DNA from: Urophycis tenuis
Lineage: Eukaryota; Chordata; Actinopteri; Gadiformes; Phycidae
DNA: 64,000 nt
Direction of reading: 5' to 3'
NCBI GenBank assembly: GCA_036785325.1
Contig: JAXIVH010000006.1
Span: 677,571 to 741,570, forward strand
In this document: piece by piece, positions 35,214-48,478 of the stretch
Layout of the letters: each line of letters starts with the position of its first letter
Numbering within the stretch: the first letter of the stretch is position 1
Program-made: the position numbers and the translations under genes
Notes under the pieces: model-generated
Told to the model about the DNA's origin: nothing
What the model saw: the letters and a program-made list of their open reading frames with translations, nothing else
Databases searched by the model: none

Positions 35214-35802
35214 CGTCTCGCTGCGGCCCGCGGGAAGGCGGGGCGTGACATCACGCCCGCCCACATCACGGACAAGTGCATTCTGGGATTGAGTAGCCCA
35301 AATAAAACCAACAGAAGAAGAAAAAAAACGTAATTTTCTTGCAGAGTAGCCAGGGGGCGGGGACGCCTGGGTATCGGAAAAAAGTTACAGTTTTGTTGTC
35401 TCTTGGGTGTTCGCGGTTTAAGGATAACACTACAGCAATTTCGGCATCCAACTCTTTCTGCACAGGAGTGACATAAAATCGAGAAAGTAGTAAATCAATA
35501 TGTGTTCGTGAACACTTGATAGGCCTACACCTTGATTTAACATAAAATATTTCACTACTGCACAACGAATGATTTGAGGAGTTCCCATTTATTATTTCTA
35601 ATTAAACGTAAGAGTTAGGTTACAAAATCACCTGCTGGATATGGATAAACCACTAAAATCGGCGTAATCGTGTTTAAAAAAAATCCTCTTTTGTTGTGGC
35701 CAGGCTTCGTGTAAAAATCCTCTTTCGTTCAGGTTTGACCGTAAAGCGATTTAACGCAAGCAAATCCCAGAATGCACTTGTCCCGCGGGCCGCAGCGAGA
35801 CG
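35214..35802. repeat. inverted repeat pair with CCCAGAATGC motif
   Basis: The 40 bases at 35763-35802 are, when reversed, identical to 35214-35234 joined to 35271-35290. The left copy carries a 36-base insert (35235-35270) that contains its own GGGCGTGA/TCACGCCC hairpin. The shared sequence includes CCCAGAATGCACTTGTCC, close to the TCCCAGAATGC core bound by ZNF143-type factors. The pair could be the termini of an unnamed element. Confidence 0.8.
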
Positions 35803-35858
35803 TAGGCTACTTGGAGAAGACTGCTAGTGCTCCTGTCCTGTCCTTATGTCTTGTCTTG

Positions 35859-35904
35859 TGTATGTATGTATGTATGTATGTATGTATGTATGTATGTATG
35901 TATG
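35859..35904 (+). repeat. (TATG)n microsatellite
   Basis: About eleven TATG/GTAT units. Confidence 0.95.
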
Positions 35905-36088
35905 TGGGGATATAAGCAATTATTGACACTCTTTTTTTTCCAAAGACACCAATATTGTGTGTGCTTACTTGACTTAAAGGCTGTCAGGCCCTCAGAACTT
36001 TCTAGCTGCAGTTACTTTTGCCACTAGATGTCCTCATTTGTACTTTTTTGCCTCGTGACAAAGGCTCATGCATTTGAATGTTGTCCTC

Positions 36089-36341
36089 ACACACACACAC
36101 ACACACACACACAGTGGCACGAGCAAAACAGATACAATAATTTGCTGATGCATAAACGTGCACAGATGCACACGCATTGGCCACCTGCTCCCACACACTA
36201 TCTGAAGCACACGGACACACACACACGCACACTCACAAGCACACACACACATGCACACGTACACACTTATGCAGATGGATATGGACGCATCCCCCTGGCA
36301 GTCACTGACAACATGAGTCAGACACACATGTAGGCAGGCAG

Positions 36342-36382
<41 letters not shown>
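36089..36382 (+). repeat. scattered (CA)n-rich region
   Basis: There are two clean CA arrays (36090-36113, 36344-36382) with degenerate CA-rich sequence between them. Confidence 0.85.
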
Positions 36383-36387
<5 letters not shown>

Positions 36388-37766
36388 CATACACATCACA
36401 CAGTGACATACAGTTATAACACTGCACGTTATACACACAAAACTACTGCAACTACAGAATGAAATACACACAGAAACACATACACAGGCACACAAACGCA
36501 CATGTCTGCACACCCATTATTGCACCAGAACTCTTTACAAATGTGAATGGAAAGTTGTGTTGCTCATCTCATTCTGTGTGTGCGTAATCAGGTTCGTAAA
36601 TGTGTGACAGAATCTCTCAATGCGTACTGAGATTTGTGAATGTGTACAGGAATCAGCAAACGTGTATTCAGAATGTGTGTGACATCAGATTCATAAATGT
36701 AACACATAGATCTATAGATTTACAGACAAATCTGAAAATGTGTAGATACTAGAGATAGAGATAGATACTATAGACACTAATGGATGAACAATAAGGCTTA
36801 ATGGCTCCAAGTATTTCTCTCCAAGAGCTATACAGACAGTCATCAACTTAAGCAGGCCTCTCAATGGGCTGTCTTTTTAAACTTGACTTTTGCTACACTT
36901 CTGCCATGGCAGATATCTGGTGAGAAGAATTGTAATGGAGGCTTAAAATGCTCATATTTAGAGGAAGACAGAGAAATTATCCGTTCATGAGAAATGTTGG
37001 ATTTCAGGAAGCAACTATTTATTATAGACAAGTTTTTCACTCTGCCCACAAATCTAGCCGTGTTGTTCTCTGTCACCACCAGGTGAGTGTGATCCTCACC
37101 AGGCATTTCAGAATGGTCCCTGGCCTGTGAATCAGCAGCAGCGGGCGTGTCCTAGATTGGACAGGGCTGCTAGACTGTTCTATCCAGCATACAGTCTGGG
37201 GGTGGACAGGCCCACTGCTGAGGTCACTCAGTCACAGGGCAGGGCAGGTTTTGAAACAGCTGGAAACGGCTAAAGTCCCCTCTGGTAGTGAAACAGGGGC
37301 CCTCACAATGTTTTTAAAAGCTGCTGACAGAGTTTTATGATGCGAGGGACAGGGTAGTCTTTTGGGACTCACTCAAATAAAAATGTCCCAACACTGAAAA
37401 CAGCAGCACCACTGTTCAATAAACCAAAGGCTTTACCAAACATATAGAATCAAGTAAGGATATATCTAGTACTACAGAAAACTACATCAGCTGCCTGCTC
37501 AGCATCACCATGGACATCGCCAGTCACGTTCAGCATGGTCAAGCGTGATGATGATGGATGAGGCTGCGCCACAGACTTCAGCGCCACACTTCACCATCCT
37601 GATCGTTTTGGTTCAAATCACTTTAAACCAGACAGCTGAGACTGAACACGACGACAAACACTCAGCGTCCAGAGAAACAAACGACCGTACCAACCGGCCA
37701 CAGCAACCAGCGACACCACCTTCAAACTACTGTGTGACGCAGCCCAGCGGCAGTGTGTAGGCACAC

Positions 37767-38019
<253 letters not shown>

Positions 38020-38341
38020 AGAGAGCCCAGTGTGGTGGAGGTCCGTGTGCAGACAGCCAGAGGAGAGGCTGGCGAGCGCTGAGTGGACGCGTCATAAGAA
38101 CAAACCGGTTGAGGTGCACACAGACGCTGAACACACACGCCTGCAGATTCCTGCACACATCCACAATTCTCAGTACATATTTACAAATCTGATTATGCAC
38201 ACAGTCATTGAGGTAATTTCCACAAATTTGTAAATAGTTAGCTACAATAATAATCTGATATTATAATAATATATACAGACAGACACAAATTATTACCAGG
38301 AATGTGGGGAGCTGTCCTTCCGCACGACAACGTGGACTTCC

Positions 38342-38553
<212 letters not shown>

Positions 38554-38555
38554 CT

Positions 38556-39485
38556 TTGCGTTTTTATTGAACAGTGTGAGATCCTTTGAGCTGCACTGGT
38601 TGGGTAGTAGGGGGCAGACAAGGCAGTGCTGCATTGCATGGTCCTCCTCTCCACATTCACAGGTGATTTGGCCTGTTTCATAGATAGCCATGGCAGCTTT
38701 TGATCACCCTGTTCCTGTTCCCAGGCGGTTGAGTGTCTTCCATGGTGCTTCTTAGCCCTGAGGGAGGGATTCAGAAGGAGAGATACCCATGTCAATAGGG
38801 GGGGTCGTCCTCAAGCCTTTTTGTCCATAGTTTGAGTCTGGTTTCTTCCTGTGATACTATTCGGGGCTGGACATGGCTGGGAAAGCTTCTCCTGGACTTC
38901 AGCCGTAGAGGAGGTGGCATTCATCACTGGTGGCCTCGGTCTTCTCTACTCGGCTGGCAACTTCCCGTCTCACATCAGCAGGGGCAATGCCAGCGAGGAG
39001 GCGCAGGTTGTTTATGTTGGTGGGCTTCAAGCAGCCAGTGATTAAGCGGCAGGGGTGATTCAATGCTAGGTTGAGTTTTTTGGCGTGGGATGATCTCTCC
39101 CAAACAGGACACACATACTCCACAGAGGAGGAGCACAGCGCCAGAGCAGTAGATCTTAAAGTATGTGCTGTGGCTCCCCGTTTGGAGTTGGTCAGCTTCC
39201 GGAGGATGTTATTTCTGGAGTTAACTTTGAGGTTGGTGTTTTTTATGTGTTCCTTATAGGAGAGAGTGTGATCCAGTGTTACTCCAAGGTAGACAAGGTT
39301 GGTGCAGTGCTCAAGAGGTGTTCCAGACCATGTGATGTTAAGAGGTCTGTTTGCTTCCCGGTTTCTGTAATGGAACGAGCAGGCTTGGGTCTTGAGGTCT
39401 TGGGGGATCAAGGTAGAAGCATTCATGTCGCGATTCATGTCGCTGTCAAGTGATATCACCAACATTACTTGCGAACTCTACCAAA
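38556..39485 (-). mobile_element. LINE fragment (reverse transcriptase C-terminal region), frameshifted
   Basis: On the minus strand the frame 39465-38899 contains LVYLGVTLDHTLSYKEHIKN, LCSSSVEYVCPVWERSSHAKKL and HPCRLITGCLKPTNINNLRL. This is the post-catalytic region of a non-LTR retrotransposon common in fishes and invertebrates. In shifted frames it continues as APWKTLNRLGTGTGRSKA and ITCECGEEDHAMQHCLVCPLL, the Cys-rich end of that protein. Frameshifts and stops show it is dead. Its 3' end abuts the (GT)n array. Confidence 0.85.
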
Positions 39486-40240
39486 CACTTTGAAGCCAAG
39501 CCGAAAGACCTCCAGGTAAAACCTGGGAGTCTTGTGTTTTGACTGGGGCCTTGTTTTGCGTGTAATGCAAAATATGTTCTTAAACCAAATACTTCTCGTT
39601 CATCATCAGGTCTAAATTCAGGTCAGAGTGTAAACTAAACGTCTATCTGTAGGGAACGTAAGGGTAACAGATTAGGATAACATTAGGATACTGGATAAGG
39701 TTAGCAACACATTAACCTCCAACAGCCTGTAAATGGAACATTCCGTTATCTTAATTCCATTCTATCCAACATTGTGGCATTATTTTTTTTTAAGTCTATA
39801 TCAGATAAATATAACATTAATGTGATTGTTAAGTGCTGCATGGAGGTGGGAAATTAGGATATCCACTTGTATAATAAAATGTTACACAATAACAAGGAGA
39901 TATTTCTTCTAAACTCTAAACAAAAAGGATTGCTGTCTATATTATGTTCCAGCTCAGCTGATTGTGTAATAATGGCAAAGGGAGCGAGGAGTTGGAGGAT
40001 CAAAGTGTGATAGAAAACACAAAGTGTAAAATAGAAGGTTGTGAAATAAGAATATATGAAAATGAATCATACTCGGCAAAATAGGAAATCCTGCTTCATA
40101 CTACAATGATTCTATGACTGTAGTATGATAACAACCAACCACATGAGACTATACAAATTATTATCACATCAGAACCTGAAGTAATGAAGTTCCATCATTT
40201 ATTGTGGGTAACAAAGACCACACCTCATCTCCCAAGGCAA
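39486..40240. other. intergenic DNA, nothing recognised
   Basis: A/T-rich unique-looking sequence with no open frame or repeat I can name. Confidence 0.5.
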
Positions 40241-40245
40241 TTTCT

Positions 40246-40320
40246 GTTCAAACCTATACACTGTATTTACTGTTCAAACCTATATACTGTATTTACTGTT
40301 CAAACCTATATACTGAATGT
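40246..40320 (+). repeat. 28-bp tandem repeat, nearly three copies
   Basis: Copies of CTGTTCAAACCTATAYACTG followed by TATTTA occur back to back. Confidence 0.9.
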
Positions 40321-40896
40321 GTGTCTAAACCTTTCTCTATTTTTCTCACTCTCTTTCAGCAAAAGAACCACAGGGAGATTCATTTGAGTGTGAAGAGTCC
40401 CTGCAATGAGAGAGCACCCTCACCCTGCACCCAATGAGTCCCAACACCTTGGGTTATGAAAGCCTTTCCCTGTCTCTTATGTTTAATAAACCAAATATTA
40501 AGCATACGTTTAATATTCAAATACAATGTTTGAATATGATCTCCTCACATATGTGTATGTCTTTGTAATCACTAATGGTACAAATCACATACAGTATATA
40601 TAGATAGATCTATATAGATATAGATGTATCTCTCTCTCTCTTTCTCTCACTATCTGAAGAACAATGTGACGATTAAACATTTTGAACTGCCGTTGATGCG
40701 AACTCAACCAGTCTTTCGTCCAGCTGCTGTCAATGCAGAAATGAGACATTTACCTGCAATGATTTTTGACTTCCACTAGATGGAAACATAGCATTACAAA
40801 ATCTGCTGGAGGTATTTGTGCACTGCATGGAGGCGTGCATTGTATTGGATTCTCATACACGCGGGTGAAACATCTCAGTTGACTTCAACAGTTGGA

Positions 40897-40938
40897 CGAC
40901 AACAATAAAAGGCCTATGTCAACATAAGCCTTTTATTG
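40897..40938. repeat. near-perfect hairpin around ACAATAAAAGGC
   Basis: ACAATAAAAGGCCTATG and its reverse complement, with one mismatch, flank a TCAA loop. Confidence 0.85.
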
Positions 40939-41718
40939 TGTTCTTCCAACTGCAATATGTTGATTGGAGTACTGAAGAGCAACTTAGTGTATTTATCATA
41001 CATTGTTTCACCAGGAAACAAGGAGCTAATGATTTAGCAATTGGGAATGCGGCAGGACAGAGGGCACTCAAGCAATCCGACAGTTGCTCAAAACAACTGT
41101 GGGATCTGTGGTCTACACATCTTTCATAAATAAAAAACAGTTTCTACCTTTTGGCTTTTTTGGCCAAATGTCACTGTGCATAATTTCTCCGCCATTGCTA
41201 GTTTCTCTCCTCCGTTCCTGTGTACCATTAAATGACCTTGAAATTGAAAATGTAAGCCATATGGGGTGTCCTCCGCCCATGTCCTTTCCTCCAATCAAAA
41301 CAGGAGGACTGTTTTGGTCCCACCTCTTCTCCTAGCTGCTCAATATGAAAATGATTAAGCACCATGATTACACAATATCCTCTGACAGTGGAGGGTACAA
41401 AGGAATGTGTGCATAAAAATGTAATGTGAGTTGATGAGAATGTAATATTGGTAATGTTTAGCTGAGGCTCTTCAAAAGTGACTCATGATTACAGACAGCA
41501 AGCCAGGTATCTGGCTCAACGGCACCTACAGACACTAGGGGTCAGATTCAGAGCCTTAAGGGAGTCAGACACCCAATCCACAACACAAATCTAACACTAA
41601 CACTAACATTAATCTCCCCTCATCAGAGTAACTAAAAGGGGACGACTGGCTGGCATATGCACTTAATAGACATCAGATGTCTGTCCTCCAGCACAGGAAT
41701 TCTGTATGCTAACTCTTT

Positions 41719-41750
41719 TACACACACACACACACATACACGCACACACG

Positions 41751-41784
<34 letters not shown>

Positions 41785-41870
41785 TACACACACACACACA
41801 CACACGCACGCACGCACGCACGCACGCACACACGCACGCACGCACGCACGCACGCACACACGCACGCACA

Positions 41871-41916
<46 letters not shown>

Positions 41917-41990
41917 CACACGCACGCACGCACGCACGCACGCACGCACACACGCACGCACACACACATACACGCACACACGCACACACG

Positions 41991-42080
<90 letters not shown>

Positions 42081-42088
42081 CACACGCG

Positions 42089-42149
<61 letters not shown>
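41719..42149 (+). repeat. 430-bp (CA)n/(CGCA)n array, alternating purine-pyrimidine
   Basis: CA units are mixed with CGCA, CGCGCGCA and TACA blocks. The order CACGCG...CATACA...CGCA is repeated about three times, so the array has a higher-order duplication of roughly 120-150 bp. Nearly every base keeps purine-pyrimidine alternation. Confidence 0.97.
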
Positions 42150-42152
<3 letters not shown>

Positions 42153-42432
42153 TTCAGATACTAATTGTTTCACTTTAACAGATTGCCAAAGAGAGAAAAA
42201 TAAAATATATATTTATATATGATAGGGTGGGGGGAATGGTGAGATAGTGTCACATGGAGAAGAGAGGTGACTGTGGACATTAGTAAGTGGGTCAAAGGTA
42301 AGGAGGTGATTAAAACCAGGTGCAGGTCACAGCGGTTTATTTGCAAAACAAAAGTCATAGGTTTGCTGCATTGACGTGGGTTGAACCTCAGATCGATATA
42401 GCTCATTGTAGAACTCCAGTTCTCCTATATTT

Positions 42433-42585
<153 letters not shown>

Positions 42586-42796
42586 TATATTGAAAGAGGG
42601 GGAGAATTCAGAAGGATGTGGAAAGTGAGGGGCAGTCGGCAAACAAATGATGTACCCTGTCAGAGCTGGAAAGCGGACAGTATATGAGTTCTGATTGGTA
42701 GGTTTCTCTAGAGAGCATAGAGGCCATGGCTTGACAATTAGTGGACTCTGCACCTCACATTCATAAAAAAACACATGTTCACACATGCACACTGTT

Positions 42797-42902
<106 letters not shown>

Positions 42903-42904
42903 AC

Positions 42905-43820
42905 AATGGACTATAAGGAAGCTAATTTGCAACTTTAACCGTATCAACCAGTTTTGACCAAGTCAATAAAATACGCTGTCAACAAGAAAACTCTGAAGAC
43001 AGGACGATGCTAAATAAATAAATGAACATCAACCAATGGGTTCATATACAACACATGTTACACACCAGACTCCCCTAACCTTCTGCTGCTCCCCCTCCCT
43101 CTCCCCTCCTTTTCACTTTCATCCGTTCCCCTATTCCTCCAATCTCTCACTTCTCTTGCCTACTTCTTCTACATTATTTGTCTAAGAAACTTAAAGTGCC
43201 ACTATTGCATGAGGTCCACGCTCTCTATTTCCCCAAAGAAAAACAACGTTTTCCCTCTCCTTGCTGCTGAAGAATCTAAACAGGAATCTGTATTCACTGC
43301 TTCCTACAGCTTTTTATTGCCACTGGATATCCCCTAGGGCCAGCTGTTGGCTAACGGCTCTCAGCCTTGCTGCCCAATGCACTGTATTGCACAAGCGAGA
43401 GGGAGACAGAGAGATACAGCTGCTCTTCTAATTAGAAGGTGAGTAAGAGACTGGAAATGGTTGACTCCGCCCCCGCTCCAAGTTTGAAAGAGGCAGACTT
43501 TGTAGGTGGAACTAATGGTTGTTGAAGAAGAGGGAGTGTCAAAAAGTGACTTGTAATGGCGGGTAATGAGCCATCACGTCCCATGTTCTTCCTCTCTCCT
43601 CCTCTGAAGCAAAGTGAGATCAGGCCCTCGCAAGTGGACAAAATAAACAATGTAAATAATCATATAAATAAGGGAGACATCAAGCAACCAATCAATCCTT
43701 CAATCATTGCAATCATTACCGCAGATTAAGTAGCCATGACATCAGCATGACCAAACCAGAGATCAGCATTTGGGGTTATTAATTGACAGTCTTAAATTAA
43801 GCTTTATGTATGTCGATCTA
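42905..43820. other. intergenic DNA, nothing recognised
   Basis: No gene, repeat family or exon-like block recognised. Confidence 0.5.
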
Positions 43821-43823
43821 ACA

Positions 43824-43826
<3 letters not shown>

Positions 43827-43918
<92 letters not shown>

Positions 43919-43932
43919 CGAGTGCGAGTGTG
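43827..43932 (+). repeat. (GT)n microsatellite with GCGT/GAGT end
   Basis: About 88 bp of GT is followed by GCGTGCGAGTGCGAG variants. Confidence 0.96.
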
Positions 43933-44084
43933 CGTGTGCGTGCCTGTCTCTGTCATAGTAGAAAATAGATCGCATATGCGATAGAATTTGTATCTGTATA
44001 ACGTAAAGAATGACTAGAGTAAACGTTTATTCTGTTCAATTTCTAATTTCTACAGATTCCTTTACTCAGACACAGCATTACAAG

Positions 44085-44240
44085 GAAGGGGTTGTACACG
44101 CATGCGCGTTTTCTGAAAATGACATTGGAGAACTTGGTCTGTGCGCTGCACGTTTTGGCCATTGTCAGAGCAACAAACCCGTTCGGCGCACACACAGTGA
44201 CTGAATTGCCTCTGGAGAGGAGCTGCTGAATAACTGTGGT
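44085..44240 (+). promoter_or_regulatory. candidate distal promoter and first exon for slc16a1
   Basis: CGCATGCGCG at 44098-44108, in a locally CpG-rich stretch, matches the NRF1 core. About 140 bases downstream is a clear donor, CTGTG/GTGAGTTG at about 44239. This is the arrangement of an untranslated first exon, and the next plus-strand gene, slc16a1, has its coding exon 13 kb downstream after an acceptor. Mammalian SLC16A1 also has a distant non-coding first exon. No transcript evidence is available here. Confidence 0.3.
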
Positions 44241-44481
44241 GAGTTGTGAATAAAGAATGTATGGTGAGATAGCCGTAAACCTATGTCAAGAAACTCAAGA
44301 ATTATTAGAAGGCCGTTATTCATTGAATATCCTAATGTGTGATGTGCCTCTGGGCAGCTAGTGTTAAATTAGCTAGGTCTGTACAGTTAGCCCGTCTTAC
44401 TGGCAGAATTTTGTTTAGATTACATTTTATGGTCCGTCAGTCATCACCTCCCTCCGCTGATGGTCGTGGTTTCGTTTCATT

Positions 44482-44523
44482 AAACACGTTGTTCAAGCAA
44501 TTGCTTGCTTGAACAACGTGTTT
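44482..44523. repeat. perfect hairpin, 19-bp arms, 4-base loop
   Basis: AAACACGTTGTTCAAGCAA at 44482-44500 is the exact reverse complement of 44505-44523. Confidence 0.96.
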
Positions 44524-44529
44524 GCTGTC

Positions 44530-46355
44530 TTAATCGACGGGTACATCCCTAAAATAATTAGGGTGGCCTTTGTTGCGTTTTACGTAGACGTCTGAAAATG
44601 AATAGAGCAAGAAACAACTAGCAAGCAAGCTACGATGCATTCTTGAACTCTGTGTCATATATTGGACTTGTGATGACGCCCTGCCACTGCGGACGCGGAC
44701 TGTTTCACGTGCTGCTGTTCAGTGACGGCGAGCCAACTGTACATAATGAAGAAACCGCAGCTCAGTCCAGAGGGATGGAGATTACCTATAGAGTCCCCAC
44801 TCCAATATTGTCCTAAAGCAACAATGATATATTTGTTTTAATGATTGCGGATCGGTGCGGTTTACATGGCAGGTGGCTTATATGGTGACATTTATTCGTG
44901 GGGTAATCATGCAGCCTAAAAAGCAGTGTTGCATTTCTTTAGATCAGAACTCAGAAACGTCAACTGGCAGGGTTTCGTTTGATTAAGCTGAAAACTTTAA
45001 TCGTTGACCTTTCGATGCTAAACAAAATGAAGACCTGTCAGAATATGCGAGACGAATGAGCTAATGTCACCTATGCAGAGCACACACATATAGATGGAGT
45101 CATGGTGCTGTGAATCTAATGGAATCCACACTCTTAAGTTTGACATTTCGATTTTGTGTCTCTAAATAGTTTGAATGGTAATGTGTTTCAAAACTGTGCT
45201 GGGTCTGTTTAAGGGGGAATGATGCCTGGGTGTGAGAGAATATTTCGACATCATTACTACATATTATGTGGAAATGATTAGCTGAGGAAACAAAACTCAA
45301 AGCAGATGTGGTGAGCAGACTCAACCTCAAAGCATCAGGATATTATTAATCATAAATTAAGAGCAGTTGCTTTTAAATTCCATGGTTTACTGGCTTCCAT
45401 GTAGACATTGAGCTGGTGCAGTACCTAATCAAGATTGGCCGGTTTGGAAAGGGCCGAATGCATGACCTCCAGTGTTGCTGCTTGCAGCTTTCTGGAGAAC
45501 TGCTCATCCTAAATAACTTCACACTGACTCTACATTGCACTTCCTTGGGTCCTCATCAAGACCCCCGTGGATTGTAATGGAGGATCAGATAAACGGTTGT
45601 CGAGACAATCCGAGGACAGCAAACATGCTGAGAGTCCCATAATTACAGTTGGTCAAAAGCTCGCCTCAATATGAAGTTCCACTTCCAATAGGTCTCCCGG
45701 ACCTCCATTTTAACAAGCATTTTAAGGGCTTTTTAATATTATGAGTGTGTCTGAGTCACAAGTCTGTAATGTTTTTAAGTTAAGTGAAAATAGTAGCCTT
45801 GTGGGTATACAGGGTGTCTTATTACATTGGCACACACATTTTAGGAAATAGGAAATGGCTGTTGATACCTGATTAAACCTGATGAACCAGCATGTCTTTC
45901 AGAGGGACCTGTGATCAGGTTGTTCTGCTGCTTGGGATGACCTAGAGCCAGTTGATGACCCAGAGCAAGGCGTTAATGTAATCTTTTATTATACTTTCCT
46001 TGAAATCCGATTTTACGTTGTTGTTTCCTCTAGAGGTTTTAAAGTTGAAATGTGTAACATTTTAATACTGTAGTTTACAGTAACATGGACATATCTTTAG
46101 ACCGCACTGATTGGTAGTAAATTCAATCATTGTGTCAATAAAACACATTCTATAGCTGATATAGTCTATAAATAAAAAATGCTGGCCCGCCTGTATCTCT
46201 TTTTTTTCCAAACATCTTATTAGTGATACTCCCCTCCTCCCCCTCATGCCTCCTGACCAGCCCTGCCACCATTGCATTGAGGACAGGGAGGATAAGGAGG
46301 ACAGACCACTGGTGGTTTAATTATTTTACATGAATGAGGTTTCTGCACAGAATTT
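44530..46355. other. intergenic DNA, nothing recognised
   Basis: A/T-rich unique-looking DNA. Short frames only; no family recognised. Confidence 0.5.
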
Positions 46356-46361
46356 CTTCAA

Positions 46362-46925
46362 TAACATTTACATTTACATTTAGAGCATTTAGCAGACGCT
46401 TTTAAGCGACTTACAAAGAGTACATTTGTCATTAGAAGGTGAAACATTTCATTGCTGCTAATACAGTAAGAAAGTCACCAGAACAAGTTTCAAGCATTTC
46501 AATTGCTAGATCAACCATCGCTAGTATACAACATCTCTGACGAAGTGGCAAGTTACAAAGGGCGATTAAAGTGCCGAGACGTACAACAAATAAGAGCATG
46601 AGGGCAGGGTTATGCAGGGTTCAGGTGAACTCTGAACAAGTGGGTCTTCTCTTCTGGAAGATGGGGAGTGCCTCTACAGTCCTGACATTGGCAGGGAGCT
46701 CGCTCCACCACTGCGGTGCCAAAACGGAGAAGAGTTGAGATTTCGCCATCCAACCTTTTCCTCCTTTTGGTGATGGAGGTACCAGTCGACCAGCTGAGGT
46801 AGTTGAGCGGAGTGCTCAAGCAGGGGCGTGGTGTTTCACTAATGTTTGGAGGTAGGAAGGGGCAGTTCCATTGACGGATTTGTAGGCCAGTAGCATCGTC
46901 TTAAGTTTGATGCAATAAACTACAG
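46362..46925 (-). repeat. dispersed fish repeat (copy 2, inverted)
   Basis: On the minus strand it shares ordered blocks with 22620-23092: GACATTGGCAGGGAGCTCGCTCCACCA-type, GAACAAGTGGGTCTTC-type, and the AAATGTAAATGTAAATG end. The leading part (TTAAGACGATGCTACTGGCC) resembles the body of the same fish repeat family. It is a longer copy than the first. Confidence 0.75.
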
Positions 46926-47923
46926 AAAATGACTTAAGAGCATCTCTACACTTTTACCCTCATTACAAAAACTAAAATCTATCCATATTCGAATTTTCGA
47001 AAACCCATCATGCTCACCCCCAAATTTTAGGCCAAAGAAGCTTTGCCTTAGTATTTTAAGTTTGACTCGTGCATTTAGTTGTACTGAAATGGATTAAGCT
47101 TGTCACTTGTTCTATACATACGTTTTCCCTCCAACCATTCTTCTGCTTCCACATAAATTAATAATTCTATAATTCCTCTCTAGTTAGTGTGTTTGTCTTA
47201 ATATTCTCATGTTTTAGATGAATGTGCTTCTTGCTTCAAATAAATTGGTTTAGTGCTTCCCCAACTGGTCTTCCACAGAAAGCGTCCCCTGTACTTTAAA
47301 CCCTTACATCGATTTAGTCAGTAATCACATGTACAGTAAATGGCGTACAAGCTCTGTTGCACGATTTGTCTTTGTCATCCCATTGTTGTCATGAACTGTT
47401 TCAATGACCGTTATTTGTGATGGGTTATTTCGAGTAAACTGGATCTAGGACTCATTGCTTTTCATTTTGAAAAGCAAAGACTTGTTACTGTAGACTTGAA
47501 TAGCCTCTTTCACAACTCCTTCAGGAGTCGTCCCGCTTTCAGCAAGCTAACTCTCCGGGGAAATGGACTTGATGGACAATGAAAAAGGTTGTCAATGCAC
47601 TAGTACATAGACAAGAGGAGAATTTCCAAGCACTTGTGACTGCACTTCGGGGAGGCCTGTGGTTTAATTGACCTTTGACCTCTACTATCTTCATACTTAA
47701 CCCAAGTCCGTTTTGTGGGTGGCAGCGTGATGTGACTGGCCATGAGGTCACCGTTTGCCTGGCTATTTGGCAACTGCATGTACATCATGAAAGGGCAGCT
47801 TCACTGTCCTGTCCTCTGAGGACTTGGGTCCAACAGTCGCAGCTATTTTCTGTACAACCATGAGAACGAGGTTGTGGGCTGCATAATGTGTGGTTACACA
47901 GTCAACGTGTCAACGTCTGCCGC

Positions 47924-47955
47924 CATCCTTGCAGACGTCAACGTCTGCAAGGATG
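47924..47955. repeat. perfect hairpin, 15-bp arms, 2-base loop
   Basis: CATCCTTGCAGACGT is followed after CA by its exact reverse complement. The preceding 25 bases carry a partial direct copy (TCAACGTCTGC). Confidence 0.95.
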
Positions 47956-48356
47956 TCCACAATATGTCTATTTTCTTTTTTCTATGTATAATGTAGGATT
48001 TTGATTAAATCTTTGCTGTAATTACTAGATGTATATAGATAGCTAGAGCTGTAATATAAGTGTTTGTCAAAGTTGTTTTCTATTTGGTGATTGTGATTGT
48101 TTTATATTTATAACCACACACCTGGTAAAAATCAGTTTGAGCAGCAAGTATCTATTGTTTGAGCAGGTGTCCTTGCTGATCTGTATTAATTGAATGTGAC
48201 TGTTTTTTGCATAACCTGATGCCTTTTTAACTTTCAACTGATTTCTTCTGCATTTTTTGAATCCTACACCCAACATACGTTATTCTCAAAATAGGGTTTA
48301 ACATGCAGGTTTAACAGCAATAAACATATTCTCTCCCCCTAGTTGGGCCTCTTCAT

Positions 48357-48403
48357 GGCTATAAATCAGATCACACATGTAGTGTGTGATCTGATTTATA
48401 GCC
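48357..48403. repeat. perfect hairpin, 21-bp arms, 5-base loop
   Basis: GGCTATAAATCAGATCACAC + A at 48357-48377 is the exact reverse complement of 48383-48403. Confidence 0.96.
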
Positions 48404-48478
48404 AACATTTACAAAAGGTCAATTCCTGTTCTCCGCGGAATTCACTAGAACACATTCAGGTTCACAGGGTGGGACATA

